64,000 nucleotides of DNA, taken from contig CM049312.1 of assembly GCA_026874595.1 (NCBI GenBank), positions 54,999,429 through 55,063,428 on the forward strand, in the 5' to 3' direction. The stretch is from Sipunculus nudus. Its lineage: Eukaryota; Annelida; Sipuncula; Golfingiida; Sipunculidae. The notes beneath the pieces were generated by a model, which had not been told where the DNA came from, made no database searches, and was given only the letters and a program-made list of their open reading frames with translations. Below, piece by piece: positions 1 to 12,405 of the stretch (within the stretch, counting starts at the first letter, position 1; every line of letters starts with the position of its first letter). The translations under genes were made by a program, and so were the position numbers.

Positions 1-432
1 TTAACTTGACCATCTTTAATGCCTAACACGACCTGGTCCCTTATAAGAGATTCCTCGTATGTCTGGAATCCACAAGACCTTGCTATGCGACGAAGGTCCG
101 TGGCAAACTGGTCGACACTTTCATCATGTCTCTTAACACGTGACTTAAATATGTGCCACTCATAGGTTTCGTTCTTTTTAGGTATACAATGGGCTTTAAA
201 TTTTACACATACCTTATCAAGTTTATTTTCATCCCCTGGTGTCTCCCAGGTGAATGTGTTGTACAGTTCATGGCCTACCGCGCCGATAACATTCAACAAA
301 CACATGACTTTTCGGCGGTCCGGAAGCGATAAGAAAGATTTCGAACTCCTGTCTAAATTTAGTCCAATTTTCACTGACATTACCTGTCAGACGGAGCTCC
401 CGGGGACGTCGGAACGGGCCTGAATTCATCAT
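1..432 (-). pseudogene. gag: Ty3/gypsy gag fragment (element C)
   Basis: Minus-strand capsid-type gag that begins at an ATG near 432 and runs off the window at base 1. The translation has the usual gypsy gag order: a start close to the primer-binding site, an ENW..F...FEIFL segment, a segment reading VIGAVGHELYNTF, then ETYEWHIFKSRVKRHDES, LRRIARSCGF and LIRDQVVLGI. These match the conserved capsid core of Ty3/gypsy Gag (tryptophan, the R..Q/K..ES segment, C.F, and the RD..V.GI end). The reading frame shifts once near 315-325, so the copy is probably dead. It differs clearly from the gag at 18735 and the gag at 12406, so it is a third gypsy lineage. Protease and polymerase would lie beyond the left edge. 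Family assignment is from motifs only. Confidence 0.7.
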
Positions 433-435
433 GAA

Positions 436-465
436 TGAGACAAACTTCTGACACCATGTGGTGGC
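436..465 (-). promoter_or_regulatory. LTR end and primer-binding site of element C
   Basis: Read on the minus strand, a sequence ending in CCACA is followed directly by TGGTGTCAGAAG (456 down to 445). This is the start of a tRNA-Leu-type primer-binding site, and only about 12-13 bases match. The CA-plus-PBS arrangement, with the gag ATG about 24 bases further on, is that of the end of a 5' LTR. Confidence 0.5.
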
Positions 466-1574
466 GCGGCCAAATCATAAGACAAGATGGCGATAGACAA
501 CGTTTAATGATGACGTCACAACATTGAACACACACAGATATATTAATGTGCAATGTCGCCTCTGGGGTGCAACATCTAACGGTATTCACAGACAGCTCAT
601 CAAAGCTAGGATGAGACTAAGGTGCATCAAGCACTTAGGGCCCTATTATCGCCAAGCTTATGATATGCACGTGACTACGTGCACGCGTCCCAAAACGATT
701 CCGAGTCGAATACTGGTATCTTTCAATATCCACGAACCAGTGAACGATAAAAATATGTGTAAAACACCTCCCTCTTATTGATATACCTTATCTTAATTGC
801 ACTGGGTCCTGTAAATACTTGTATATCTGTATCAGATAATTAAAAATGCCTGAGTCGTGTGACAGGTAACAAGTGATAGGATGCACGTATTTAAGTTGTT
901 GACTTCTGTCGCCGCGGAAACGATAGGATACACTTGCACTCTAGAATATACACATTGTAGCCTTGGCAGCTTCATCAAGTGGAGTGGGTCCTATTTGCAG
1001 TTCTCCTGATCGCGTCTTTGGGTATTTGAGTATTATTCTCCATTACAGGAGGACGCCAGGAAACGACAACAGAATTTCTTTTCGCATATCGTAGGTTTAA
1101 GGTAATACCAACAGCGCTGTCTCTGTGTGTGTCAGTTGCATCAATACTAGCTCTTCTTGGACGCGTTGCTGAAGTTCACTTACATAGAGCCTTATCAGCA
1201 TTATTGGATTCGTCGGATTTATTTGCGTTATATTACCTGCGTTATAATATGGGTACCATTTTTTATAAGCGAAAGCTGAGCAGTGATTATCAGTATTGAA
1301 TAGGCGTTACGATTCTGGAAAACTGAGACTATATACAGTCAGGTCTCGTTATAACGAGGTCCGTTACAACGGAAGATTCGAGTTAATAACAAATCTCTAG
1401 GAAACGAATGAAAGTTTAAATAGGCTTCAAAATAATGGGAAACTCGAATTCCGGAAACGAACGGACTTATATGAAACAAACTAATCATCGCCCCATTACT
1501 TAGAATCATTATAAAGAAGTTATTTCAAGTGGCGGTCAAGTCAATGTTTCCCCAGTCGTTTGATATTTTGTGAG
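460..1574. other. Putative LTR of element C and unassigned sequence
   Basis: No coding sequence is supported. By position the part next to 460 should be the LTR of the minus-strand gypsy element; its outer end cannot be fixed because no second LTR is in view. A perfect CRE-type palindrome TGACGTCA is at 511-518. The segment ends at the left breakpoint of the 18.3 kb duplication. Confidence 0.3.
1336..1380 (+). repeat. Possible pogo/Tigger-like terminal inverted repeat, single end
   Basis: After a TA dinucleotide the sequence CAGTCAGGTCTCGTTATAAC begins at 1336. It resembles pogo-type Tc1/mariner ends and, loosely, the end at 54761 in this window. The matching second end was not found; it may have been lost where the duplicated block begins at 1575. 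Confidence 0.3.
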
Positions 1575-2499
1575 ACCCACCCGACAATGACCGGCTAATT
1601 AACAATGAACACATTAAAGGGCAGGTTTTCACAACCAGGCCATAGTCTCGTGGTTATGGTCTAATCATTTTATTCCTCCAAGATCGAAGAGATACAAAGG
1701 CATTACAACAAAATACAAACACAATAAATTGCAGTGCTGAAACAAAGTTGGTGAGAAGAAGTACATGAAAATAATGCCATTTCATTAACGCCCATCATTT
1801 ACCATCCTGTTTACAGTTAGGTGAGTGTCCTGAATGATGTTTGCAACTAGAATTCAGATACTGCAGTTCAGTAGGCCATAGTTCACATATTAGTGGCAAT
1901 ACACTTTTAGAAATAGTAATTTTTTTACATTAATAAAAGGTGCTCGGTGTCCTCTATCAGAAGAAATAACTCTTCCTCGCTCAAGCTGTTAAGGTACCAA
2001 GATGCAAATATATTAAAATAATTTTTTCTATCAATAACTCCCGTTTTTTTTTCACATACCATCATACCATGGAAGGTGGCATATTTGAGCTCCTTCTGCA
2101 TCATGACATAAATTGAATACATCAGAATTAGCAAGCGAATTAAAGAATGCAATGACCTTGATCATAAGAGCGAAGGTTGGTCTCTAGCATAATACCACAG
2201 TAATGAGGGAATCATGAAATCATTGTGAAAAGAATTATTGACATGGAGATCTGACATCTCAATACACATATTACCTAAGCGCTCAGCTTTCCTAGCCACA
2301 ATGGCAGAGGTTATAATCTCATTTCATTGTTTTTTTTCCAGGGAAAAAACTTGTTGAAAAATAGAGCATTATGTAATCTATTTAACCATATTTATCAAGG
2401 ATACGAAGCATATATCCTGTTCTACCGAAAATACTCCTTTGACGTCCAAGGTTACACAATATTTGGTACCTCAATGTTCTAGATGACGTTGTACATGAA

Positions 2500-2910
2500 T
2501 TACCAAAGCAAGTCTGCGAAGGAAAAGTAATTATGAATACCAATAAAAGCTGTATGAAGTGTAAACTTAGCATACTTAAGCAAACAACAGTGTTTACGAC
2601 TTGGCAGTCCTTGTATCAATTTAGCACAGAACCTGTGCATGTGTTCTAAATTTAACATGACGTAATCACTTAGCGAGCACCATAGTTCGCAGCCGTACAA
2701 AACCTGTGGTAAAACACACGTCAAGTACAGCTTAACGCTGCTTATAGGAGATTTAATCCAGGGGACGCAATCCGACTCCCAGGAGCGATATAAAGATACC
2801 CCTGCTATTCCTACATATGAATTCGCTATAAGGTCCCTGGTGGCAAAACTAAAATTTCGTCTGTGTAAATTTGAATTAAACGCTTGTACCGATTCCGCGA
2901 AAACGATCAC
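2500..2910 (-). pseudogene. LINE post-RT (thumb) region, copy 1
   Basis: An open stretch of 136 codons on the minus strand reads CVLPQVLYGCELWCSLS and then LEHMHRFCAKLIQGLP. The pattern LP..LYG.E.W......LE..H is the conserved region just C-terminal to the RT palm of CR1/I/Jockey-type LINEs. It is the longest uninterrupted piece of this relic. The start codon is arbitrary; upstream sequence continues the RT in another frame. Confidence 0.65.
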
Positions 2911-2929
2911 AGCAGTTTATTCTGCGTTA

Positions 2930-4604
2930 AAGATAAATCACCATTTACGAGAATATTCATAGCCGATATTAATCATTTCCTGAAGTGCCCTAGGAGACAG
3001 GGCTAAAAGCGCGACGTCATCTGCTTGTGTCAGTGAACCAATATAGATGTTCCCAGTTGTTGCCCCGTACCTGCTATTTCGTAACTTAATTAGAAAGTCA
3101 TTAATAAAACGATCGTATAACTTTGGGGATAAAACATCCCCCTTGCCGTACGGACTATGATGTATTAAACCATCTACTAGTTATACCCTCATAATATACA
3201 GCGCTCAACATATCTGTGTAACTATTTAAAAGGACGCTCCACATTTTTCTGACGATACCAAAGTCAAAAAGTTTCACGAATAGTTCACGTATGCCACACT
3301 CTGTTGCAAGCCTTACTGCTGTCGAGCAGAGAGGCATAAACCTTGGACTGACGTCCGACTCATTAGGCTACACATTCTTGGAGATGATATGAGGCATTTA
3401 TTGATCTATCCCATACCTTGCCTAAAGGGACACTGTATATTATACGGAGAGCGTAATCCTTGCGCAGATATAAGACGATCAATACGGTGCCGAACAACCG
3501 GCTCAATCAGTTTAAAAATACATGGCAACAAGGTAATTCCCCTAAAGTTATTAGGATCGGAATTACTTTTGTGGGTGATCTTGGGAATAGTTATGATCAG
3601 ACCATTTTTCATAGCAGTCGGTATAATATCTAAACGCAAGATAAAGTTAAATAAATCAACCGGATGATTCTGAAGCGATATGCCCCTGTGCAAAATGTGC
3701 TCATTTACTATACGATCGAACGCAGCAGTCTTCCTGGTTTAGGCCCCTAATAGCCAGAAATAATTCATTAACAGTAACGGGGTCATCAATAAAGGGATTA
3801 TAATTGAGTGGGGACTTACGTTTGTAATACTCCAATATATATATCCTCAGTGGCAAATTTCATCATAATGTGTATTATTATCATCTGAGTATAGCGAATG
3901 GAAGTGATTGGCCAACTCTTCAGAAATTTTGAAGGGGTCTTTCTCGGTTTTCACCTCAAATCGCAAGCCACTGTTAGATTTGTGAGTTTATCTATTCCGT
4001 TTTCGTATAGAGTACCTTAATTTGTCCACATCTATTTCAGAACAATTATCAACTTGTTCAAAAAGGGCCCGTTCTTGTTCTTTGCAAATTTTTCTCAGCT
4101 GTAATGGAAATAATGTAATGGAAATACACTTGATTTGTATTATTATACTAAGCATTATACTTTAATGTTCTGTGGTGACGACCCCCAAAGCCTGCTTCCT
4201 TCAGTTGTATGTATTGCGCATGCGTCGCAGTCGGTCGCCCTCAGTTAGATCCAGTAAATCAGTTTGGTCAACGCTATGACTTTCGTTATCTCTGTGTGGC
4301 ATGTTCTTGCCATCAAAATGACATTAAACTGTTTACGAAAATCTCGCTTACACACCTTATAATAAGGATATGAAGGATACGCCTCGACACTTGTTATGCC
4401 TTCATTGAGGTGACACGCTCGTGCAAGTTTCATTTTGTCATGAAGAGGCTCTAAATGCGATGTCCATTTAGGTTTAAGATACGGCCTGCGTTTCACTGGG
4501 GGAATGGCACTATCGCCAGCTGTGCGTAGTGACGTTATAATGTCTGCATAGTAACGTGACAATTGATCAGGCTCAGCATTCTTTTCTGTTGGAACACAGA
4601 TCAA
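2930..4604 (-). pseudogene. LINE reverse transcriptase relic, copy 1
   Basis: Minus strand. The upstream linker (4604-4245) has the KPKWTSHLEPLHDKM-type segment that precedes LINE RT. The RT core follows at 3693-3406 with PTAMKNGLIITIPK and NNFRGITLLPCIFKLIE, the classic RT1/RT2 motifs (GITL). Near 3337-3155 there are LDSSKACNRVWH-like residues (the D...AFD palm motif), ELFVKLFDFGI and MW, then VRQGG. The catalytic motif appears as QADDVALLAL at about 3040-3010 (canonical Y/FADD). Several stops and frameshifts separate these parts. Copy 2 at 21223-22871 carries the same lesions. Confidence 0.7.
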
Positions 4605-4781
4605 ATTAAGTGCACCGTCTCATTTATCCCTATAATAGACATCATTACCATTTGCTTTTATTTTTTTCCAGTTCAACACATGACCTACTGTGGGGATAGT
4701 ATACGCTACTTCTGGTATCATTATCTTTGTTAAGACCGGTAAATTGTCAAATGCATTAAGATGGAAACCATCTAAAATCTC

Positions 4782-5407
4782 TCAACTTGCATTGTCATAA
4801 TGATCAATGAGTATCAAAATATTATCTATCATTGATCTATGAGAACCGTCATCATAAAGGTCGAATGTGTAGGCAGGCCCTGTGCGAGTTGATTGCATAC
4901 AAAGAGATATTAGAACATTACAAGCATAAACTTCTGTATTAAGTCCCCCTTCAACTGTATAAGGAACTACAACTCGGGCCGCTAAGCTCACAATTGAGGT
5001 CAATATAAAATCATACCCGTGACCATATTCATGCACAATGCTTCAAAGTTTCTTAACATATTCAGTTTACAATGAGTATGAATAATTAGAAAAGGGCATA
5101 AACTCGTTCAATAGGATAAAGGGAAGAGACCCAAGAAGCCGCAGAAATACCCCAAGGATACGATTGTCATTTATTTTATTAATACGACTGATGAATTTAC
5201 TATAAGTTCACGCCGCGACAGGATGGAAACTCTTTCTTTGCTATGCCGGTGGGACACATATGGGTGTAACGATTTATTAAAAGCGCCATAGTCATCATAG
5301 TTAAAATGTTTAGAGTTGAGAGAGCACAAACTATGAGGGAACATCCATTGCTTCGAAATACAACATATGTCAACAGAATACTTGTCAAGAATGTTTGACA
5401 AGTACAT
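4782..5407 (-). pseudogene. LINE endonuclease domain fragments, copy 1
   Basis: Two minus-strand pieces look like an APE-type endonuclease. The first (5407-5171) reads LDKYSVDICCISKQWMFP and later ERVSIL, corresponding to the N-terminal strand and the (D/E)I..I.E.W motif; the position normally holding the metal-binding Glu is K here (SKQW), consistent with inactivation. The second (5036-4782) ends with YTF followed by HRSMIDNILI, matching the C-terminal S.IDHI motif, with the usual catalytic His replaced by Asn. The middle of the domain is lost to frameshifts. In a live element this domain nicks target DNA to prime reverse transcription. Confidence 0.65.
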
Positions 5408-5419
5408 ATGGTACAGTAC

Positions 5420-6300
5420 TAGGCATAATACCCCTTACATAAAAGTTTGAAAAACAGAATGGCTCCTCTTTTTTTGTCATATAATAGGATGTAGAATATG
5501 CAGGTTACATAAACATGTAATATAACAGAAATGAATTTATTTCATTTTAACTGCATTAATACCTTATGGTCAGAAGCGGTCACTCATTACACTGCAACAG
5601 AAGTCACGTGGCCCCCGTAAACAACCACAATTATGTCCCCGTTTCCTGACCTGAGTATGCGGAATATCATCACATCAATACTTCCTGCAAAAATATATCT
5701 GCCCTCTCTCCATTTACAGACTTTATGATTCTGCCAATGTAAAACTCACATTCAGAAGGATCCCACTCATTGTAATTTGTGCGTGGACTAAGCAAAACAT
5801 TTATCCATTGCTTTCTGTCGTAGGACCCTTGTTTCTCTGCCGATCATCTGCACCTCGTTCTCTGGTTCTACATCCACCTCTCCCGTTTTCGTCATGGTTC
5901 GAATAAGCCGTGACAACCCGACTCGGTAGGCAATCGGATAATTGGACTGGTAAGCCTACTCGAGTCGTGATACAAGTAATGTCGTGGAATGTATTGCAAT
6001 GGTCTTGCATCAGGTTGCATTCATATTGTGGTAAACGTCCCATAATCTCAATATTATGCTAAGAATGATTAAATAACACAACAGTATACATGTGAGCTCA
6101 CAACCCAAACTGAAACACCGTCTCTATGGACATGGGTCATTTCCTGTATCGCCTGCAAGCTGCCTGCGTCCTGTAACCCATGCGAGCCATGCTTGTGTTC
6201 ATGCGGTCAATTAATTCAACAAACATGCCGAGGGGTTTACCAATGTGCTGGGTAAAAACGGAACTTTTCTCGCTCATGTTTGGTATTATTAGAAAGTACA
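5420..6300. other. Unassigned stretch, copy 1
   Basis: Upstream of the LINE endonuclease on its own strand. A minus-strand open stretch of 80 codons at 6043-5801 is Arg- and Gly-rich and could be residual LINE 5' sequence, but no domain is recognised. Nothing else is supported. Confidence 0.2.
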
Positions 6301-6309
6301 CAAAAAATG

Positions 6310-6500
6310 CTAACGATTAGTCTGGTTTATGTTGATTGACAGTATACCAGTAGGCCATGAAGCGTTGTCAGAAATGACAAAAATATTTGCATCTTCATAA
6401 GGCCTTATAATGCGATCTTCAGACTTAGATGTCATGACACTCTGACGCCAGTAATCTGGTCGTAATGCCATTAGGGTCGATATGACGCTAGGTTCCATTC
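6310..6500 (-). repeat. Interspersed repeat R1, minus-oriented copy
   Basis: The minus strand here and the plus strand at 13490-13690 are clearly related at both DNA and peptide level. Both read IIRP(Y/H)EDANIFVI(S/F)DNAS after a (Y/S).(R/C)QS..TS segment. Open reading is preserved across about 60 codons in both, so the family may once have been protein-coding; I do not recognise it. The duplicated block carries the same copy at 24577-24767. Confidence 0.55.
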
Positions 6501-9500
6501 GGTTGCATGATCTTCATATGAGTGGGACGGGGCTTCTATTTCCATTGGAGGTTAGCTTGTACGTTTGGGACATTCCTAGCCCATAACTTTCGTGCTCTCT
6601 CCTTGCGCTTCGGTTCCCTCCGCTGAGAGAGCCCTAGTACGAGGTGTTTGAAAACTGGAGACATGCCACTGGACAATATAACAATAATCTCCCAGTTAAA
6701 AATGTGTCATATATAAGAATACAGACATATTTGTATCATATGGCAACACAACATACCACTTTAAAATCGTCATGTCCATTAAACAGTTGAATCAGGTAGG
6801 TCTGGATCTCAAGCGGTAAAAACAAGCATGTCTTGAAGGGATTTCCTTGGGGTTCCCCAACATAAAACGTCATTACCCGTTTTCAACCTCCAGCGCAGAG
6901 TCAAGATATGTTGTGTTTATCCTTAGCATGCATGATAAATTTCTGTACGGAGAATGGAATGGATACATACGTCGCATTATAACATGCAGTTAGGACATTC
7001 CCAGTGGTGACCACAACAGATTTGTCCGAAAGTGAATTGTCTACAACACATCGCGGCGATGTCACCTGGCGAGACACTGGGATATTACCGCTATTTCTCT
7101 GTACGATTTAACTGGACCTCTAACACTGCCCCCCCGTTTTGTGTGTTTTTTTTTACTTGATCATAGACCGGCCCTGCGCCAGGGTGTGTCTGATTGAGCA
7201 CACCTGTCACCACGGGTTGATCAGAGCTGTACTGTAACAACTGCTCTCTCAAGAACGTGATACTGCCAGTGATAGAGCTCTGGCCTTTAATATTATAAAG
7301 TCAATCTCAGCTTTAAAGTGTCGCATTGAATTTTTAATTATTTTGAATGAATCATGTAGCGATTACTGTGTTTTATCCTAGGCAGTTTTGAATTCAGTAA
7401 AGTTTTCGTGTGTGATTACTTGATTTCTCTTAAGAGCCGCCATGTCGTTCTGAAAAGTGCCAACTGTGCCCTTACACTTAGCCACTTCTTAGCGTAAACC
7501 CTCAATTTCCTGCCATATGGTAGAGGTTATGTTTGACAATAGAAAGTGAATCTTCTTTAATTCCCCTTTAACAGATTCATAACGTGATAAAATATATGAA
7601 AATCGTGTGTCACGAGATCTCTGCAGTTCAAATAATAATCATTACAGATAGTGAATCGCTTATCAAAGCGGTGATGTCACTTACATTAAGTGCTAAATGG
7701 TCGTACACGAGGGGTGGCTGGGTCGCATGTTGGGTTCAGATTTGGATCAGATTGTTTACTGTTTGAATATCCACTTACCACATCTGTTATAATTTCCGCA
7801 TAATTTCCGAATATGATGTCAACAGGGATATAACAATCCCCTGCCAACTTTCGGGCGTGAGCTTGGGGGTTGTGTCTTGTGACATTTCTTTTAATAGGAC
7901 TGCCAACAGGAAAATTTGGTTGACCCTGAACACTATAGAATAGAACATTCCTGACGTTTTCAAGATCGACTCCACCATGATGGATGGCTGATGGACACTG
8001 ATCGAGGAACTCTTCTTTGGGTAAAATTACTAGTGGGTATAGAGTTTCCTTGATCTATCCTGGCAGGCTAATACCTGCTTCTATATTTTCACTGACGTGA
8101 ATAGGATGTTTTACAACGCTCAGCGTCTCATCAATAATGTCACTAGTTCTCAATCAGCTGATATCAAGACCTTCCGCAGAGTACAATGTTAAGACTATTT
8201 TCCGATACGTAGTTTAACAGGGGATAAATACAGAGTTGCGGCAAGCTGAAACAACTTACATGACTTTTCGGTGATGGCCATTTTGGCCGATTTTCAGTCA
8301 GTAAAATCCGAGTGTGCAAGGTCCCGTTGTATAATCCTCAGACAGCGCGCAATTTGAAAATTTGTTTTGATTGATTGGTTGATTTTATTTAGGTAGTCAG
8401 ATATATGCATTTCAAGTAAAATCATAAAAAATATACAGTATCTTGCCATAACCAAGGAAAACACTAAAATGTTAAAAACACAAAGTTATATCCATTACTC
8501 CATATTGGTCCTTGTGATCAAGATTTATACATGAAACAACGGCAAGCAGGAATACCTGATATATAATCTAAATTACAAGTTATAGTATAAGAAGTGGATG
8601 TGGAAAATAAATTAAGACTACAAATAATAAATCATTGCTACATTATAAGTAACAGTGTGTGTACAGGACTGATCATATAAAGTATATCTGAATAATACAG
8701 AACATCATAGAATACACAAATGACTTGGTCATAACTAGGCAAAAATATTAGAAAAAGGTATCAGAAAAAGTCATTAAAATGATTGTAAAAATGTAGTAAA
8801 GTTAAATTACTATAAACCAAAATGGCATATCACACACTATTTTCTAAGTGTGACTAGACAAAGGCACCTAGAGTAATATTCCTAAAATATTATGTAAAAG
8901 TGGCCAGAGATTGTAAAGCTATAAAAAATGAACATTATATGGTACACAATTCAAATAAGTGGCAAATGTACATGGCCTATTTAAGACTTTGTCTATTGAT
9001 AAACTCAATAAAAAGCACTATAATGGTAGTAAATAAACTTAAAAAGTATATGTCATGGTCAAAATTAAGTGAATGTAAAGGTGTCTAGTAGAAGAAAATC
9101 CTTTTATATGGCATCTACGTGCATGAAAAAAAATATCTAAAAAATATAATAGTAGCCTGAGTGGCCATTGTGGCCTATCAATATGAGCGATATTAGGCGT
9201 TCTAGGAAAGAACACAAATAAGTCGGGGTTTCCGGCTTTCCAAGTAGACTAAAGCACACCAGTTGGTTGAGTGTCCACCTATCAATGGATTTCAAGGTAT
9301 TTTGGTGATTTTTAACCCTAGGAGCCTAAAACATCACGTCTGCAACCCACGTGATCTTGTTCGATCAAGGACTGATTAACGATCAAATTCTTTAATAGAA
9401 GGTACTCTTTCACAATGGGCCATATTTAGTTAATGTTAATTAATTAAATTTGATACCGAAACTGGTGAACATAGCCGCTAGCGCAACCCTGTATCTGTAT

Positions 9501-10424
9501 AAGAAAAACAGTGCTGCTGTCAATACCGAAACCATAAATTGCCGTAGAACGTGGTATGGTGTTTTCCTAAGAATTTTAGTGTGAAAAACTGAATACGGTT
9601 CCTTCTTTCATCCTTATGGAAGAATCACGTCAGGTTCCTGTGTGACATTAAAACACGGTGTATGGGATTAATTATATAGGATTGTTAATTGTTCATAAGA
9701 TACATCTGATTCTTTCTACCTTCACTTCTGTCTCCCCTCTTTCCTCTTTCATTTCAGGTCTATAATGTCTTTGTCTTAAAGTTTTATTTATAATTAATTA
9801 ATTAATAGTACACCGTGGGATCATATCAGGTGTTACAAATAACACTCTATAATATAAAAGTTATCCCTTTTTGAATATTTTATATTGAATGAATGAATAC
9901 CTTTTATCTATATGTAGCAGTATGAGATTTCGTCATAGCCTTAAGCTATCATTTTTAAGGGGTTTATTTACGGTCAGAATTCACGGAGTCCCTACGGTTT
10001 TCCTTATAAGGAAAAGCTGATCCGGGTCTCGTTGCTCGAAACCAGGTCTCTCTGCGACGATGTAGATTCTTGCGAATTTGGCGGAAGATAAGAAGAGATA
10101 ACTTCTGGCTTGTGCCTTCATGGGTAGAGGTGTTTGGCCGTCAGCTATGCATCTGTGATCTGCTGTGTCGAGAAGCAGTTAGAGCTTTCTTGGGGATAAT
10201 TCTGTATCTTGTGGTCACCAGCTTGGCATCTTATTGACGAGTTCAACATGGACTTGTTGTGTCTTCATTTCGGTGTTGATGTTCATTCCTGTTATGTAGT
10301 ACTGGATTCATAAGCCATTCCAGCCACGGTGTCGGCCACCTTTTCTTTTTTAACCTGCACTGTTAACCTGTATCTTTAACCTTGACCGTAACCTTGTGCT
10401 TCTGCCCTTGATGTACATGTTAAC
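6501..10424. other. Gene-poor region, copy 1
   Basis: About 3.9 kb with only short spurious open frames. From about 8360 to 9130 it is strongly AT-rich and opens with TTGATTGATTGGTTGATTTT, which looks like the short-repeat tail of a LINE or SINE inserted in minus orientation; no body was identified. The part just before 10424 must include the rest of the 5' LTR of gypsy element B, but its left end cannot be placed. Confidence 0.3.
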
Positions 10425-10522
10425 AGTGAAATGTATTCATACAGGACTCTAATAAACAAGTATGACACTCAGCACTGCTGTACTTCATTTTTCTGATCTA
10501 CGAAACACCGTAGCATGACACA
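10425..10522 (+). repeat. 3' end of 5' LTR, gypsy B copy 1
   Basis: This matches 17524-17603 over about 80 bases, including the polyadenylation signal in CTAATAAACAAG and the CACTCAGCACTG stretch. It ends near ACACA just before the primer-binding site. The left end of this LTR is not determined. Confidence 0.65.
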
Positions 10523-10525
10523 GTT

Positions 10526-10543
10526 TGGTGTCAGAGGTGGGAT
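10526..10543 (+). promoter_or_regulatory. Primer-binding site of gypsy B, copy 1
   Basis: TGGTGTCAGAGGTGGGAT follows the LTR end after three bases. It is the complement expected for the 3' end of a tRNA-Leu, a primer often used by Ty3/gypsy elements. Confidence 0.65.
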
Positions 10544-10549
10544 GTATTG

Positions 10550-12405
10550 AGCTGCGAATTGATACTTTGTGAATTATGGGTGATAAAAGTTGGCCGTCTT
10601 CTATGTAAGATAAAGCGGATTGGTGGTTCAGTCATCTGATGGGGATGTTCTATCTGGTTACGTTATAATTCAGAGGAGATCATTCACTGATATAAAACAA
10701 GACTGTTTACGATAGCCAAGTGTTGGTTGTTGATGTGGTTGTATTATCTTCAGAGAATTTTTAATGTCTTCAACTTGCATGTATTGTTTTCATAGAATTT
10801 TGAATATGTGAATCTTGCATGTATTTTCATAGAATTTTGAATACGTACATGGCACATTCCTTTTACACAGCTTTTGTGGCTTGTTGAGACTAGAGTAATG
10901 AACGATATTTAGTTTCATGTTATAGCTTTATTTAACATTCAGCAGAGTATTATTATGTCACATGTAAAGCAGAGCGATACTCTTGTCATGTATTAATTTA
11001 AAATAAGACATTTTTTCAGCTGAGTAATTATGGTATTTTTAAGTCACATGTAAAACAGAGCGAAACCCTTGTCGTGTATTGGTTTAAAACAAAACATTCC
11101 AGCTGATTTTTACTTATGACATATATTGGTTTCAAAATAGAACCACTTTTCAGCTGAATAGCATTTTATTGCATATATTTGTTTAAATCAAAGTCACTTG
11201 TCAGCTGAGTAGTATAACCTCCCTTGAAATGGTTCAAAACATAAATTGTTGTCAGCTGAGAAGTATTATATCCGGATAAAGCTGAGCAATATTTTTTTAT
11301 CACGTTTTGTTCGAGGAGATAAGTCCAGCAATATTCCATTCCATGTATCTCTGGGAAAAAAACAGACTATTCAGCCGGGTTAAATTGTATCATGGGGATC
11401 AGTTGTGAGTAGATTCTCAGTTAAGCTTTATTGTAGCAACTGTAATTTTGAAAAAAAAAAAAACAGTTGTAGCTTAGCTATATCATGACCATCAGAAGTG
11501 TATGACTTTTCAGTCGAACTCAATTATAGTACATGTATAGCACATTTTCTTGTTGAAAAACAAGTGATTCTGCTGAGTGATACTGTATCCAATTCCAGGT
11601 GTATTATATTGAAGAGAGTTTAAACTTAGTTGTGTTCTGTCATAACATTAATTGTGAATGTTGTGTAAACAGTAATGTCACATTGCATGTATTTGTTGAC
11701 AAAAATTTTCAGCTGAGGTTTATTGTATCATAAGCATCAGCGTTGACTGACTCGTCCATGAGTAGTAGGGTCACAGAAGTATTTCCTGCTGTGTATGATT
11801 GTACCATATGTATTGGAGTGGAGTTCGATCAATTATTTTTATTCTATGTAAAGATAGTATATACAGCTTTAAGAGTTCTGCTGATCATTATAAGACTTCG
11901 TACACATAGTGAGATAGGAGAGGTTGTCAAGTACTTTAGACTGGTTAAATATTGTCAGGTTTGACAGTTCTGTGGAGTGCTGGTACCAGTCGATGGAATC
12001 ACTGTTTTTTTGGTGTTGTTTATATTTTGAATATTAGGGTAAACCTAAAACTGTCAGGCATTGTGAGATTGATAAATACTCCATTATCTGTCAAAGGGAA
12101 ACGAAGGACACAACTTTTCATATTATTGTCTTTCATATTTATATTTCTTAATGTGGAACACTGCTGTATTTTATGACCCAAGTGCTTTTGAGTGACTTGT
12201 TGTTATCACTTTTGATATTTTGTTGATTGGATGCTGCAATCAGAGATATTCGGTGTGTTTTTCTAGCTGTTTGTCGTGGTTGATCACTGTAGTAACTGAT
12301 AAGGATTTCCTAACTGATGCATTTTTCAGTTACTGTTCGGTATTCCTGGGTCGTCAGTTTTCCTAGGAATTTTATTGAATTTTGACAGTTGGAATAGTAA
12401 GAGTC
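10550..12405 (+). repeat. Repetitive leader of gypsy B, copy 1
   Basis: The 1.9 kb between the primer site and gag has no supported gene. It contains degenerate tandem units carrying TTTTCAGCTGA or GTCAGCTGAG. CAGCTG occurs at 11017, 11100, 11151, 11202 and 11253, so the last four are spaced exactly 51 bases apart; more decayed relatives occur to about 11710. Pieces such as TCACATGTAAA.CAGAGCGA also recur around 10960 and 11045. A 73-codon open stretch at 11743 is not coding by any sign I can see. Confidence 0.5.

Larger units (their letters stand above)
2180..5410 (-). mobile_element. APE-type LINE relic, copy 1
   Basis: Read on the minus strand from about 5410 down to about 2180-2400, fragments appear in the order of a non-LTR retrotransposon second ORF: apurinic-type endonuclease (5407-4782), a linker (4604-4245), reverse transcriptase (3693-2930) and the post-RT region (2910-2500). 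Frames are broken between blocks by stops and shifts, so it is a fossil. The order and motifs suggest the CR1/I/Jockey side of LINEs rather than R2-type; I cannot place the clade. The 5' end is probably truncated, as no ORF1 is recognised. Confidence 0.75.

Noticed and set aside
3389-3667. Plus-strand 92-codon frame (and its copy at 21682)
   Set aside because: Antisense to the LINE reverse transcriptase core.
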